Numbered from the stretch's first letter, positions 9,300-17,142 are shown. The stretch: 64,000 nucleotides of DNA from Sphingomonas sp. ERG5 (GCF_000803065.1 NZ_JSXI01000056.1:46475-110474); one strand, 5' to 3'. Notes: generated by a model not told the origin, from the sequence alone. Made by a program: numbers and translations.

Positions 9300-9911
9300 A
9301 TGTCGTCTGTGACGGATTCACCATCAGCCATACGCGAGTCCGGGCCGGCGGCATCGTCCGTGGCGGATGCTGCGCGCGCGCAACTTGTCGAGATATTGGT
9401 GCGCACCGGCGATGAGGATCGCGCGGCGTTTCGCGACCTCTATTCGCTGACATCGGCGAAACTATTTGGCGTATGCCTCCGTATCTGCGGCGAACGGCAA
9501 GCAGCGGAAGATGTTTTGCACGACGTGTATCTCACCATTTGGAAACGGGCGGGTGCCTATGAACCGAGCCGTGCGAGTCCGATAACCTGGCTGTCGACGA
9601 TCGCGCGCAATCGCGCGATCGATTGGCGCCGCGCCCAGACCATCCGGCGCTCTACCCCGATCGAGGATGCGCCGCCGATCGCCGATGCCGCGCCGCTGGC
9701 GAGCGACACGGTGGTCGCCGATCAGGAAGCGCACCGGCTGCATCATTGCCTCGACAGGCTCGAGGCGCGCCAGCGCGGCGCGATCCGTACCGCCTTTTTC
9801 GACGGGGTAACCTATGCCGACCTTGCCGAGCGGGAGAATGTGCCGCTCGGCACGATGAAGAGCTGGGTGCGACGCGGTCTGATGAAGCTCAAGGAGTGCC
9901 TCGAAAAGTGA
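9300..9911 (+). CDS. ECF RNA polymerase sigma factor
   Basis: 203 residues from the ATG at 9300; the longer frame from 9153 has no credible start or conserved sequence. Region 2 is seen in FRDLYSLTSAKLFGVCLRIC and AEDVLHDVYLTIWKRAG, with the promoter-melting part PITWLSTIARNRAIDWRR. Region 4 is GVTYADLAERENVPLGTMKSWVRRGLMKLKECL. It has a cognate anti-sigma gene whose GTG start overlaps its stop (GTGA), the usual arrangement for a membrane-controlled ECF pair. Confidence 0.9.
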   Translation: MSSVTDSPSAIRESGPAASSVADAARAQLVEILVRTGDEDRAAFRDLYSLTSAKLFGVCLRICGERQAAEDVLHDVYLTIWKRAGAYEPSRASPITWLSTIARNRAIDWRRAQTIRRSTPIEDAPPIADAAPLASDTVVADQEAHRLHHCLDRLEARQRGAIRTAFFDGVTYADLAERENVPLGTMKSWVRRGLMKLKECLEK

Positions 9912-10651
9912 GCGAGGACGCGATCCCGACCGGCAAAGATCCCGACGCCGCCGCCGCCGAACTGGCGCTGGGCCTGCTCGAGGGCGAGGAGCGCGTGATC
10001 GCTTTGCGTCGCGTGCTCGCCGAGCCCGGCTTCGCGCAGGACGTCGAGCGCTGGCGCGTGCATCTCGGGCAATTGTTCGACATCTGGCCGGAGGTCGCCG
10101 CGCCGCCGGGCATGATGGACCGCATTGACCTGGCGCTGGATGGTCCCGCTGCGCCGCCGCCGGTCACGCTGACGCGCACCGGCCGGTTGTGGCCGGGGAT
10201 CGCGGCGGCATCGAGCCTGATCGCGGCGAGCCTGTTGCTGGTTGTGCTGATCCGGCCCATGCCGCCGGTGCCAGCCGCGATTCCGCCCAAGAAACAGCCG
10301 GTTGCCACGGCGCCCGCGCGCATGCTGGTCGCTTCGATCGACCCAAGCGCCGCGGGCAAGCCGGTGACCGTGGTGTATGATCCGGCGTCGGGCAGTCTGC
10401 GCCTGACCGAATCCACGCTTGCCGACGCCAATCGCAGTGCCGAACTGTGGGTGATCGCGGGGGATGGCGTGCCGCATTCGCTTGGATTGTTGCATATCAG
10501 CGGCGGCACGACCTTCACCGTCACCGGCGACAATCGCGCGCGGCTGTCGGCGGGCGCGACGCTCGCCGTGTCGCTCGAACCGGTTGGCGGCTCGCCGACT
10601 GGCCTGCCGACCGGACCGGTGGTCGCGACGGGCGCCCTGTCTCAGGTCTAA
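9908..10651 (+). CDS. Membrane anti-sigma factor (RskA-like)
   Basis: 247 residues from a GTG at 9908 that overlaps the sigma gene stop. The cytoplasmic N-terminus (about 1-95) has the helical anti-sigma pattern AAAELALGLLEGEER with WRVHLGQLFDIWPEVAAPPGM. One membrane segment (about 98-116, GIAAASSLIAASLLLVVLI) follows, then a periplasmic RskA-type domain (SLRLTESTLADANRSAELWVI). It should hold the ECF sigma factor at the membrane until a signal triggers release. The last codons and stop are part of a 15-bp tandem repeat. Confidence 0.88.
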   Translation: MSEDAIPTGKDPDAAAAELALGLLEGEERVIALRRVLAEPGFAQDVERWRVHLGQLFDIWPEVAAPPGMMDRIDLALDGPAAPPPVTLTRTGRLWPGIAAASSLIAASLLLVVLIRPMPPVPAAIPPKKQPVATAPARMLVASIDPSAAGKPVTVVYDPASGSLRLTESTLADANRSAELWVIAGDGVPHSLGLLHISGGTTFTVTGDNRARLSAGATLAVSLEPVGGSPTGLPTGPVVATGALSQV

Positions 10652-10695
10652 CTGTCTCAGGTCTAACTGTCTCAGGTTTACCGTCCCGGATTTAA
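10637..10695. repeat. 15-bp tandem repeat across the anti-sigma stop codon
   Basis: CTGTCTCAGGTCTAA occurs at 10637-10651 and 10652-10666, then as CTGTCTCAGGTTTAC at 10667-10681, with a degraded fourth copy at 10681-10695. The first copy encodes the last residues (Leu-Ser-Gln-Val) and stop of the anti-sigma factor, so later copies repeat the gene end in the intergenic space before the fasciclin gene. Confidence 0.85.
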
Positions 10696-10777
10696 CTGCG
10701 GCCGACTGCATCCGCAGGCCCGGGATCGCCGTATCTCCCACCGTGTCCGGACCCGGACCAACGTAGGAGAGTATCTC

Positions 10778-11332
10778 ATGCCCCCCATATTCCGTGCGTC
10801 GATCGTCGCCATCGCGCTTGTCGCCGGCGGTGCCGCGCTCGCCGGCCCCTCCAAGAACCCGATGGTCGGCGGTGCTGCGATGTATCCGACCAAGAACATC
10901 ATCGAGAATGCCGTCAATTCGCACGACCACACCACCCTGGTCGCCGCGGTCAAGGCAGCCGGCCTGGTGGAAACGCTATCGGGCCCGGGTCCCTTCACGG
11001 TCTTCGCCCCGACCAACGCCGCATTCGCGAAGCTGCCCGCCGGCACGGTCGATACGCTGGTCAAGCCCGAGAACAAGGCGATGCTGACCACCATCCTGAC
11101 TTACCATGTCGTGCCCGGCAAAATCAGTGCGGCGATGATCGCCGCCAATGCCAAGGCGCATAAGGGTGTCGCAACCTACACCACGGTGCAGGGTGGTACG
11201 CTCAGCTTCATGAAATCGGGCAAGGGCTGGGCGATCAAGGATGCCAAGGGCGGCGTGGCGAAGATCACGATTGCCGATGTCAACCAGTCGAATGGCGTCA
11301 TTCACGTCATCGATTCGGTACTGATGCCGTAG
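10778..11332 (+). CDS. Exported fasciclin-domain protein
   Basis: 184 residues with a signal peptide (MPPIFRASIVAIALVAGGAALAG) and GGAGAG upstream. One FAS1 domain fills the rest: conserved blocks GPFTVFAPTNAAFAKLP, LTYHVVPGKISAAMI and the final ADVNQSNGVIHVIDSVLMP. FAS1 domains act in surface adhesion and protein or polysaccharide contacts. Linked ECF/anti-sigma genes suggest that this is their target, with the promoter in the 126 bp after the anti-sigma gene. It ends at a strong terminator. Confidence 0.92.
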   Translation: MPPIFRASIVAIALVAGGAALAGPSKNPMVGGAAMYPTKNIIENAVNSHDHTTLVAAVKAAGLVETLSGPGPFTVFAPTNAAFAKLPAGTVDTLVKPENKAMLTTILTYHVVPGKISAAMIAANAKAHKGVATYTTVQGGTLSFMKSGKGWAIKDAKGGVAKITIADVNQSNGVIHVIDSVLMP

Positions 11333-11470
11333 CGTCCGCAAGAAAAATCGAGAAAAATCGCATCGGCCATGCATCGGATTGCGGTGTGGTGCGTATATAC
11401 GGCGGTCTTTCCCCCAAGCGGAAGACGTGTACGGGCGCCGGTCCCCCCTCCAAAACGGCGCCTTGGCGTA

Positions 11471-11512
11471 AAAAAGGACCTGCCGGCGCCCCAATGCCGG
11501 CAGGTCCTTTTC
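11471..11512. terminator. Strong bidirectional intrinsic terminator
   Basis: AAAAGGACCTGCCGGC (11472-11487) pairs perfectly with GCCGGCAGGTCCTTTT (11496-11511), 16 bp with an 8-nt loop. It separates the convergent fasciclin and AAA+ genes. Confidence 0.95.
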
Positions 11513-11562
11513 TTTTTCTCCCGACGCTCCGGACGCATCGCGACCCGAGGCGATCGATCGGG

Positions 11563-13563
11563 TCAAAAGCCGATCCTCCCCACCGCATCGGGCTTGCACG
11601 CCACCTCTCGCGCCAACCGGTCGACCACGGCGCGTGCGTCACTGGCGGGCATATGACGCAGCTGGCGGGCGACCACCGCGAAATCGCCCGGAGTCAGTCC
11701 CGACACGTCGGTCAACCCGGCCGGCGCGGGCATGCCGAAGAAGCGCTCGAACGCCCGTTCCGCCCGCTCGGGCCCGAGCGGGCGCAGGTCGAGCTTGAAC
11801 ACGAAACGCCGGAGCGTTGCCGGATCGAGCTTCCAGCCATGGTTGGTCGCCGCCACCACCGGCAAAGGATGGCGGTCGAGCCAGGTGAGCAGTTCATTGA
11901 CCTGGCTCACTTCCCAGCTGGTCCGCGCGGTGCTGCGGTCGAACAGCAGTGAGTCCGCTTCGTCGAAGAACAACACCGCGCCACGCTGCCGCGCTTCGGC
12001 AAAGGCCCCGGCGATCCGCGCCTCGGTCTCGCCGACATAAGGAGACAGGAGATCGGACGCGCGCTTGGTAACCAAGGGTCGGTCGAGCCGCCGCGCGAGA
12101 TGGTCGGCGAGTGCGGTCTTGCCCGTACCCGGCGGGCCGGTCAGCAGCAACGAGACATCGGTCGCCTCCCCCGCGCCGATCCGCTCGAACAACGGACCGA
12201 GCGGGGCGTCGGCCTCGTACAGCTCGAGATCGAGCGGACCGAAGCCGTCGAGCGGCAACTCCCCGCCGCGAAGCGCGCGCACCAGCGCTTCGGCCGAACG
12301 AACCCCGCCATCGGTCTCGCCCGCCAGCCGTCCGGCGCGCGCGGCGACCCGCAGGACCGTCGATGCTTCGGGCGCAGCGTCAAGCAACCGCTCGAAGCCA
12401 TTGCCCGGTGCCACGCCCTCCTCGGTCGCGATGCGATTGAGCATACGCCGTCCCACGACGCGCGACGGCATGTCGAGCTTCAGCACGAAGCTCATTCGCC
12501 GCAGAATCGCATCATCGACATTGCCGATCGCGTTGCTGGTCCAGATCACCGGGACCGGGTTCGCCTCCAGCATGCGGTTGACGAAGATCTTGCTGCCCTG
12601 ACGCCGCGCGACCCAGTCGCCGCTGCTCGGTTGCGCATCGCCGATCAGATCTTCCATCTCGTCGAACAGTAAGGCCGCGCCGCTGCCACGGGCAAGCAGC
12701 CGCTGGGCGAGCTGCAGCGCATTGACCCGGTCCCACCGCGTCGGTTCGGTGCCATCGTCATCGACTTCGCCGACCCCATGCAGCGCAAGACCCGCCGCGG
12801 CGGCGAGCGTGCGGGCGAGTTCGGTCTTGCCGGTGCCGGGCGGGCCATGGATCAGGATGTTGATCCCCGCCGCCTGCTCGCGCGCCGTGCCGCGCAGCAG
12901 GTCGACCATGAACGCGGCATCGGCGACATGCGCGAAGTCGTCCAGGTCGAGCCGCGCCGCCTGGCGGATGCCGATCAGCGTATCGATCATGGCGTCACCC
13001 TTGTCCGGCGCACGATCGAGCAAGCGTTCGAGTGTCCAGAAGACGTCGAGTTCCACTTCGCCGCGGCGATTGGCATAGAAGCCGGCAAGGCCGAGCCGCA
13101 GCACGGCGCTTTGCCGCACGACGCGCGCGGCCTCATGCGGTTCGGCTCCGGCCAGTTCGCCGAGCAGCGCCGGCAAGTCATGGCCATGGGTGATGGCGAT
13201 CGATATCAGCCGCTCGACGCGCGGCAGCCGGTCGCACGCCACGACCAGGATCAGCAGCGCGCGATCGATCGGTTCCAGCGCGAGCAGGTCGGCAAGGCGA
13301 TCGGCCAATTCCAGGACGTGCGGGCGCGCCTCTCCCGTTGGCCGCGCCGTCGCGACCGCCTTGAGCAACACCTTCCATTCCAGCGGCTTTGCTGGCTTGT
13401 CGGGCCCCTTCTTGCCTGACCCGGCCTTGCCGGGCTTCGTCGCGGTCAGCCAGGTTCGGTGTGGCTCGGCCCATGTCAGTACCGCCACTGCCAGCGGTGC
13501 GGACGCGGATATGCCGCGCCCGATCCGGAGCAACAGGCTCCGGACGATTTCATGTTCTTGCAT
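11563..13563 (-). CDS. Protein with two AAA+ ATPase domains
   Basis: 666 residues. After an alpha-helical N-terminal region of about 235 residues there are two AAA+ modules. The first has Walker A GPPGTGKTELARTLA, Walker B ALLFDEMEDLIGD and sensor WTSNAIGN. The second has GPPGTGKTALADHLA, Walker B AVLFFDEADSLLFD and an arginine-finger stretch LDPATLRRFVFK. The layout resembles Cdc48/FtsH-like remodelling ATPases without a protease or recognised substrate domain, so a specific partner cannot be named. It lies 280 bp downstream of rtcA on the same strand, beyond a hairpin, so co-expression with the RNA-repair genes is possible but not shown. Confidence 0.85.
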   Translation of the reverse strand: MQEHEIVRSLLLRIGRGISASAPLAVAVLTWAEPHRTWLTATKPGKAGSGKKGPDKPAKPLEWKVLLKAVATARPTGEARPHVLELADRLADLLALEPIDRALLILVVACDRLPRVERLISIAITHGHDLPALLGELAGAEPHEAARVVRQSAVLRLGLAGFYANRRGEVELDVFWTLERLLDRAPDKGDAMIDTLIGIRQAARLDLDDFAHVADAAFMVDLLRGTAREQAAGINILIHGPPGTGKTELARTLAAAAGLALHGVGEVDDDGTEPTRWDRVNALQLAQRLLARGSGAALLFDEMEDLIGDAQPSSGDWVARRQGSKIFVNRMLEANPVPVIWTSNAIGNVDDAILRRMSFVLKLDMPSRVVGRRMLNRIATEEGVAPGNGFERLLDAAPEASTVLRVAARAGRLAGETDGGVRSAEALVRALRGGELPLDGFGPLDLELYEADAPLGPLFERIGAGEATDVSLLLTGPPGTGKTALADHLARRLDRPLVTKRASDLLSPYVGETEARIAGAFAEARQRGAVLFFDEADSLLFDRSTARTSWEVSQVNELLTWLDRHPLPVVAATNHGWKLDPATLRRFVFKLDLRPLGPERAERAFERFFGMPAPAGLTDVSGLTPGDFAVVARQLRHMPASDARAVVDRLAREVACKPDAVGRIGF

Positions 13564-13797
13564 GATCTTTTCCGTATTCCCGCCCGGACGGCGCGCAGGC
13601 GCAACGAAGCGCAGCGCGCGGCCGGGTCGATCGAATCTGTCGGTGTGGGAATACTGCGGCGGCGCGTGCTGCCCCGGCCGCAGCGCTTTACGGAAAAGCG
13701 CCTATGGCTGGGAGCGGTCAGCGCCGAACAGAACGCCCATCGTGGCGGTCATATTCAACAATGCATATCTCCGATGCACGACCGTCATTGGGATGTC

Positions 13798-13835
13798 GCG
13801 CGCAGCGGCCCCTAGCCGAAACGACCGCTGCGCGC
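13798..13835 (-). terminator. Hairpin downstream of rtcA
   Basis: GCGCGCAGCGG (13798-13808) and CCGCTGCGCGC (13825-13835) form an 11-bp perfect inverted repeat with a 16-nt loop, nine bases past the rtcA stop. There is no U-tract. It probably stabilises the 3' end or ends the rtc transcript. The remaining 230 bp up to the AAA+ start holds nothing I can name. Confidence 0.55.
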
Positions 13836-13843
13836 AACTTGGG

Positions 13844-14857
13844 TTAGCGGATGTCGACCCGATGGGTGCCGGATGCGCTCTGTTCGAACACGCACTGCCG
13901 GCCGAGAAAACGGGCGATGATGTCCGCCGCCGTCAGGCTGTGCTGGCTCGGCTTGACCGTGGTGAACGCACCGCCGCCGGCAAGCGCGAAGGGCAGCAGC
14001 AACTGATCGGCGAGATAGGGCCCGGCAAACGCGTCCGATGCCTCATAGCCCGACATTCGCGCCGCCGCGCGCTTCGCGACCTGTTCGGCGGACACGCCGA
14101 GCTGGCCGAAACCGCTGACGATTTCGGTGACATGCTCATAGGCCGCCTCGAGCAGCAGAATATTGCCCGGCCCCTGTTCCTCGGGCAGTTGGCGGACCGC
14201 GAACGCTTCCTCCGGCCAGTCGAGCAGCGTCTTCGCGGTCACGATCTCGCGATCGGCCACCTCGAAGGGCAGGCCGGCAAACATCGCCAGCGCCGAGCGT
14301 GACAGCAATGCGCCCCGTTCGACACACTCGATCGGCCGCAGTGGCGCGGGCATGATGTCGACTTCGATCCGGCCACCGCCGCGCGGGTAGAAGCCGTGGC
14401 GCGTCAGCCGCGCTTCGACCCTCGGTCCCATGCGGTTGATCACCGGCAGGAAGGTTCGCGCGATGAAGTCGAACGGCGGCGCCATCATGTTATGCGTGCC
14501 GCCTTCGAGCACGAGCCGCGACGGCGCATCGGCGAGGATCAGCGGCATCAGGATCGTCTGCAGCACGAGGCCCGTGCTGCCGGCGGTGCCGACCGCGAAG
14601 CGATACTCGCCGGGCACGACCGTTCCAGGCCGGAAGGCGAGGTCGCTCGACCCGACCGCCAGCCCATCGCATTCCGCCCCGCCGATCGCGCACGCGGCCT
14701 CCACCGCGGTGACATGCTGGCGCATCAGCCCCGGCTTCGACCGCTTGCCGCGCACATTGCTGATCCGGAACGGCGTGCCCGTAACGAGCGACAGCGCGCA
14801 CGCATTGCGCACCACCTGCCCCCCGCCTTCGCCTTCCGATCCGTCGATGATGATCAC
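13844..14857 (-). CDS. rtcA: RNA 3'-terminal phosphate cyclase
   Basis: 337 residues from a GTG at 14857, where family homology begins (VIIIDGSEGEGGGQ); the upstream ATG at 14950 adds a tail overlapping the previous gene. RtcA blocks seen are SEGEGGGQVVRNACALS, HNMMAPPFDF, PRGGGRIEVDI, EEQGPGN and the C-terminal QHSLTAADI with the His expected to be adenylylated. The enzyme uses ATP to turn RNA 3'-phosphates into 2',3'-cyclic phosphates, the substrate form for RtcB. It is the last gene of the rsr-ncRNA-rtcB-unknown-rtcA transcript, 17 bp after the preceding gene. Confidence 0.95.
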   Translation of the reverse strand: MIIIDGSEGEGGGQVVRNACALSLVTGTPFRISNVRGKRSKPGLMRQHVTAVEAACAIGGAECDGLAVGSSDLAFRPGTVVPGEYRFAVGTAGSTGLVLQTILMPLILADAPSRLVLEGGTHNMMAPPFDFIARTFLPVINRMGPRVEARLTRHGFYPRGGGRIEVDIMPAPLRPIECVERGALLSRSALAMFAGLPFEVADREIVTAKTLLDWPEEAFAVRQLPEEQGPGNILLLEAAYEHVTEIVSGFGQLGVSAEQVAKRAAARMSGYEASDAFAGPYLADQLLLPFALAGGGAFTTVKPSQHSLTAADIIARFLGRQCVFEQSASGTHRVDIR

Positions 14858-14874
14858 GTGTCTGTCTTTCTTAT

Positions 14875-15348
14875 CTAAAATCGTGTTTTGCCCTGGCGAG
14901 GCATCCACCAGAACCATATCGGCGTGGCGGCCTTTTTGTCCTTGGGCCATAATGCGAAGTCGCCCCCGCCTGTGCTGACCTCGACAAAGGCGGATCGCAA
15001 ATCAGGCAGTTCCTCCTCGCCCACCCTGAGGATCATTCGGCCGTCCGCGATTGACGGCTCGAAATCCGGATAGCCTGGCTCGTACGCTATGCGCAGCGTT
15101 CCTGGCTTTTCTCGGATTGGCTCTCCGAAGTTCGGCACACTGAAAATCTCGGGCGACGGGGCGTTCAGGGCAATCGTACGATGATGCCCGACTGCTTCGG
15201 CGCTCATCCGATCAAGTAAGTCGGCGATCGACGCACAGCCGTCCCCATCGGCCGTCATGTGCCAGCCGGCATGCTTGCTTCTGCGAGCCGAGTAGCGCCA
15301 CAGATAGACGTGACCGACTTGCTTCCAGTCGTTGACCTTCAGGGTCAT
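14875..15348 (-). CDS. Unknown protein between rtcB and rtcA
   Basis: 157 residues with no signal peptide and no family I recognise. GGAGAG lies just ahead of the ATG at 15348. It starts 31 bp after rtcB and ends 17 bp before rtcA, so it is almost certainly made with the two repair enzymes. The sequence is rich in aromatic residues near both ends (HVYLWRYSARRSKHAGWH, then ATPIWFWWMPRQGKTRF) with several conserved-looking His and Trp in the first 35 residues. A role in recognising or trimming RNA ends is conceivable from context only. Confidence 0.75.
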   Translation of the reverse strand: MTLKVNDWKQVGHVYLWRYSARRSKHAGWHMTADGDGCASIADLLDRMSAEAVGHHRTIALNAPSPEIFSVPNFGEPIREKPGTLRIAYEPGYPDFEPSIADGRMILRVGEEELPDLRSAFVEVSTGGGDFALWPKDKKAATPIWFWWMPRQGKTRF

Positions 15349-15379
15349 GATGCTCTCCGGTGGCGACGTGCGCCAAGGG

Positions 15380-16606
15380 CTAACCCTTGACGCACACCAC
15401 TTGCTTCAGCGTGTGGACGATCTCCACCAGATCGGCCTGGGCGGCCATCACGGCTTCGATCGGCTTGTAGGCGCGCGGACTCTCGTCGATCACACCCACA
15501 TCCTTGCGGCACGCCACGCCCTCGGTCGCGGCGATATGCTCGGCCAGCGACACCTGCTTCTTGGCCTCGGTACGTGACATCACGCGTCCCGCACCATGGC
15601 TGCAGCTGTCGAACGACTCCGCATTGCCCAGGCCCCGGACGATGAACGATTTCGCGCCCATCGACCCCGGGATGATGCCCAGTACGCCCTTTGCCGCGCG
15701 CACGGCCCCCTTGCGGGTAACGAGAACATTCTCGCCGAAATGAGTCTCCCGCGTCACATAATTGTGATGGCAGTTGACCGCTTCCAGCTCGGCATCGAAC
15801 GGCTTGGCGATCACGCCCCGGACCGCGCGGATGACGTTGGTCATCATCATGCGGCGGTTGAGTGCCGCATAATCCTGCGCCCAGCCGACTGCCTCGACAT
15901 AATCGTCGAAATGGTCGGTCCCTTCCGGGAAATAGGCCAGGTCCTGGTCGGGCAGGTTGATATGCCATTTGCGCATGTCCTGCTTGGCCAGTTCGATGAA
16001 GAACGTGCCGATCGCATTGCCCACGCCGCGCGACCCGGAATGAAGCATCAGCCACACCCGCTGCTCGGTATCGAGGCACATTTCGATGAAATGGTTGCCC
16101 GTGCCGAGCGTGCCGAGATGCACCAGGTTATTGGTGTTCTTCAGCCGCGGATATTTCGCCGTGATCGCCTCGAACCGGGCGAACAGAGTCGCCCAGGCCT
16201 CGACGATCGCCGGTGGCGGATCGCCCCATGAACCAGTGTCGCGGTTGCCGCGTCCGACCGAGCGGCCATGCGGCACGGCACGTTCGATCGCCGCGCGCAC
16301 GCCCTCAAGATTGTCGGGCAGGTCGCTCGCGACGAGCGAGGTGCGCGCCGCCATCATGCCGCAGCCGATATCGACCCCGACCGCAGCCGGGATGATCGCG
16401 CCCTTGGTCGGGATCACCGAGCCCACGGTCGCGCCGATACCGACATGCACGTCCGGCATCGCCGCGACATGCTTGAAGATGAACGGCATCTGCGCCGCAC
16501 GCGCGAGCTGCGCGCGCGCCTTGTCGTCGACCGGCACGCCGCGCGTCCACATCTTGATCGGCACGCCACCCTCGACATGCTGGTAATCGAAATTCGCTTC
16601 GGTCAT
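15380..16606 (-). CDS. rtcB: RNA-splicing ligase RtcB
   Basis: 408 residues from the ATG at 16606, preceded by a perfect AGGAGG (16612-16617); a GTG one codon upstream is less likely. Metal and nucleotide motifs are intact: MPDVHVGIGATVGSVIPT, VGVDIGCGM with the metal-binding Cys, TLGTGNHFIEM, MLHSGSRGVGN and CSHGAGRVMSR with the His that is guanylylated. RtcB joins 2',3'-cyclic phosphate or 3'-phosphate ends to 5'-OH ends using GTP, as in tRNA and rRNA repair. It follows the array of five small RNAs by about 35 bp. Confidence 0.97.
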   Translation of the reverse strand: MTEANFDYQHVEGGVPIKMWTRGVPVDDKARAQLARAAQMPFIFKHVAAMPDVHVGIGATVGSVIPTKGAIIPAAVGVDIGCGMMAARTSLVASDLPDNLEGVRAAIERAVPHGRSVGRGNRDTGSWGDPPPAIVEAWATLFARFEAITAKYPRLKNTNNLVHLGTLGTGNHFIEMCLDTEQRVWLMLHSGSRGVGNAIGTFFIELAKQDMRKWHINLPDQDLAYFPEGTDHFDDYVEAVGWAQDYAALNRRMMMTNVIRAVRGVIAKPFDAELEAVNCHHNYVTRETHFGENVLVTRKGAVRAAKGVLGIIPGSMGAKSFIVRGLGNAESFDSCSHGAGRVMSRTEAKKQVSLAEHIAATEGVACRKDVGVIDESPRAYKPIEAVMAAQADLVEIVHTLKQVVCVKG

Positions 16607-16643
16607 CACGACCTCCTGTTGCTCTTCTTACTATGGCGCCGGT

Positions 16644-16788
16644 ATCGGGCGACGAGGTATTGGTGAGACAGCGGCCCGTGTCCTGCCCCTCTAGACGACG
16701 ATCCAATCGGCTGATGCCGCGCTGGATCGGCCGGAATCGAACCGGCGTTTCGGGCGTGCCATATAGTCCCACCGGCATTCGCCATGAT
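16644..16788 (-). ncRNA. Y RNA-like ncRNA 5, tRNA-Glu-like permuted module
   Basis: Fifth unit of the array. The Ro-binding element GGCGAATG has its 3' partner in CTCGTCGCC; helix 2 is GGTGGGAC with GTCTCACC. Between them lie a perfect T-arm (GCCGG, loop TTCGATT, CCGGC), then a 7-bp stem CGATCCA / TGGATCG closed by an inner GGC-ATCA-GCC hairpin, then TCGTCTAGAGG with AGGACA, which matches the D-arm of bacterial tRNA-Glu. The order T-arm, acceptor, D-arm is a tRNA permuted so that it opens at the anticodon. Outer ends are set by pairing and are approximate. Confidence 0.78.
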
Positions 16789-16801
16789 CTCGGCAATGTC
16801 G

Positions 16802-16928
16802 GTCCCGGCGACGAGATGTGACGAGACATTTCCCTGAGCTATCCGGTTTCCCGGAGGCGGAGTTGGACCGCCGACCTCCTGCTTGAAGCAGGCGCTCTGA
16901 CCTGTAGTCCCGCCGGCATTCGCCGGAC
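16802..16928 (-). ncRNA. Y RNA-like ncRNA 4, tRNA-Ala-like permuted module
   Basis: Fourth unit. GTCCGGCGA pairs with TCGCCGGGAC (one bulge); helix 2 is GGCGGGAC with GTCTCGTC. The insert follows tRNA-Ala closely: GAGCG, an anticodon-type arm CCTGC-TTCAA-GCAGG with a 5-nt loop, variable loop AGGTC, T-arm GGCGG-TCCAACT-CCGCC, acceptor TCCGG, a GAAA tetraloop, CCGGA, then TAGCTCAG. The D-stem forms between GAGC near the 5' side and GCTC near the 3' side, so this module opens in the D-loop. Confidence 0.8.
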
Positions 16929-16938
16929 GTGTCTTGTT

Positions 16939-17050
16939 GCTGACGACGAATTTTTGGGGGACGGTTTGTGCTCTACCCGCTGAGCTACCCGCTTGCGCGA
17001 GGCGGGAATCGAACCCGCGACACCATGTAGTCCCACCGGCATTCGCCAGC
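16939..17050 (-). ncRNA. Y RNA-like ncRNA 3, permuted tRNA module opened at the anticodon
   Basis: Third unit. GCTGGCGA pairs with TCGTCAGC; helix 2 is reduced to GGGAC with GTCCC. The insert has a perfect T-arm (GCGGG, loop TTCGATT, CCCGC), then CTCGC-GCAA-GCGGG, a stem closed by a GNRA tetraloop where the acceptor end should be, then a classic D-arm (GCTCAGCGGGTAGAGC at 16970-16985). This is tRNA order T-arm, acceptor 3' strand, acceptor 5' strand, D-arm. No CCA end is possible because the acceptor is capped. Confidence 0.82.
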
Positions 17051-17060
17051 TTGAATTGGT

Positions 17061-17142
17061 TCACGGCGACGAAAAGAAAAGCGCGAGACGTTCCCGAAGG
17101 AACATCGTGACAGGATGTAGTCCCGCGCGGCATTCGCCGTGA
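17061..17142 (-). ncRNA. Y RNA-like ncRNA 2, minimal form with UUCG hairpin
   Basis: Second unit, only 82 nt. TCACGGCGA pairs perfectly with TCGCCGTGA; helix 2 is GCGCGGGAC with GTCTCGCGC, a 9-bp covarying version of the helix in its neighbours. Instead of a tRNA-like module there is a hairpin GTTCC-TTCG-GGAAC (17090-17103), with the very stable UUCG tetraloop. It keeps the Ro-binding element GGCGAATG. Confidence 0.78.

Noticed and set aside
13580..13797. A small gene between the AAA+ gene and rtcA
   Set aside because: Open frames here are short, lack a ribosome site and show no conserved pattern.
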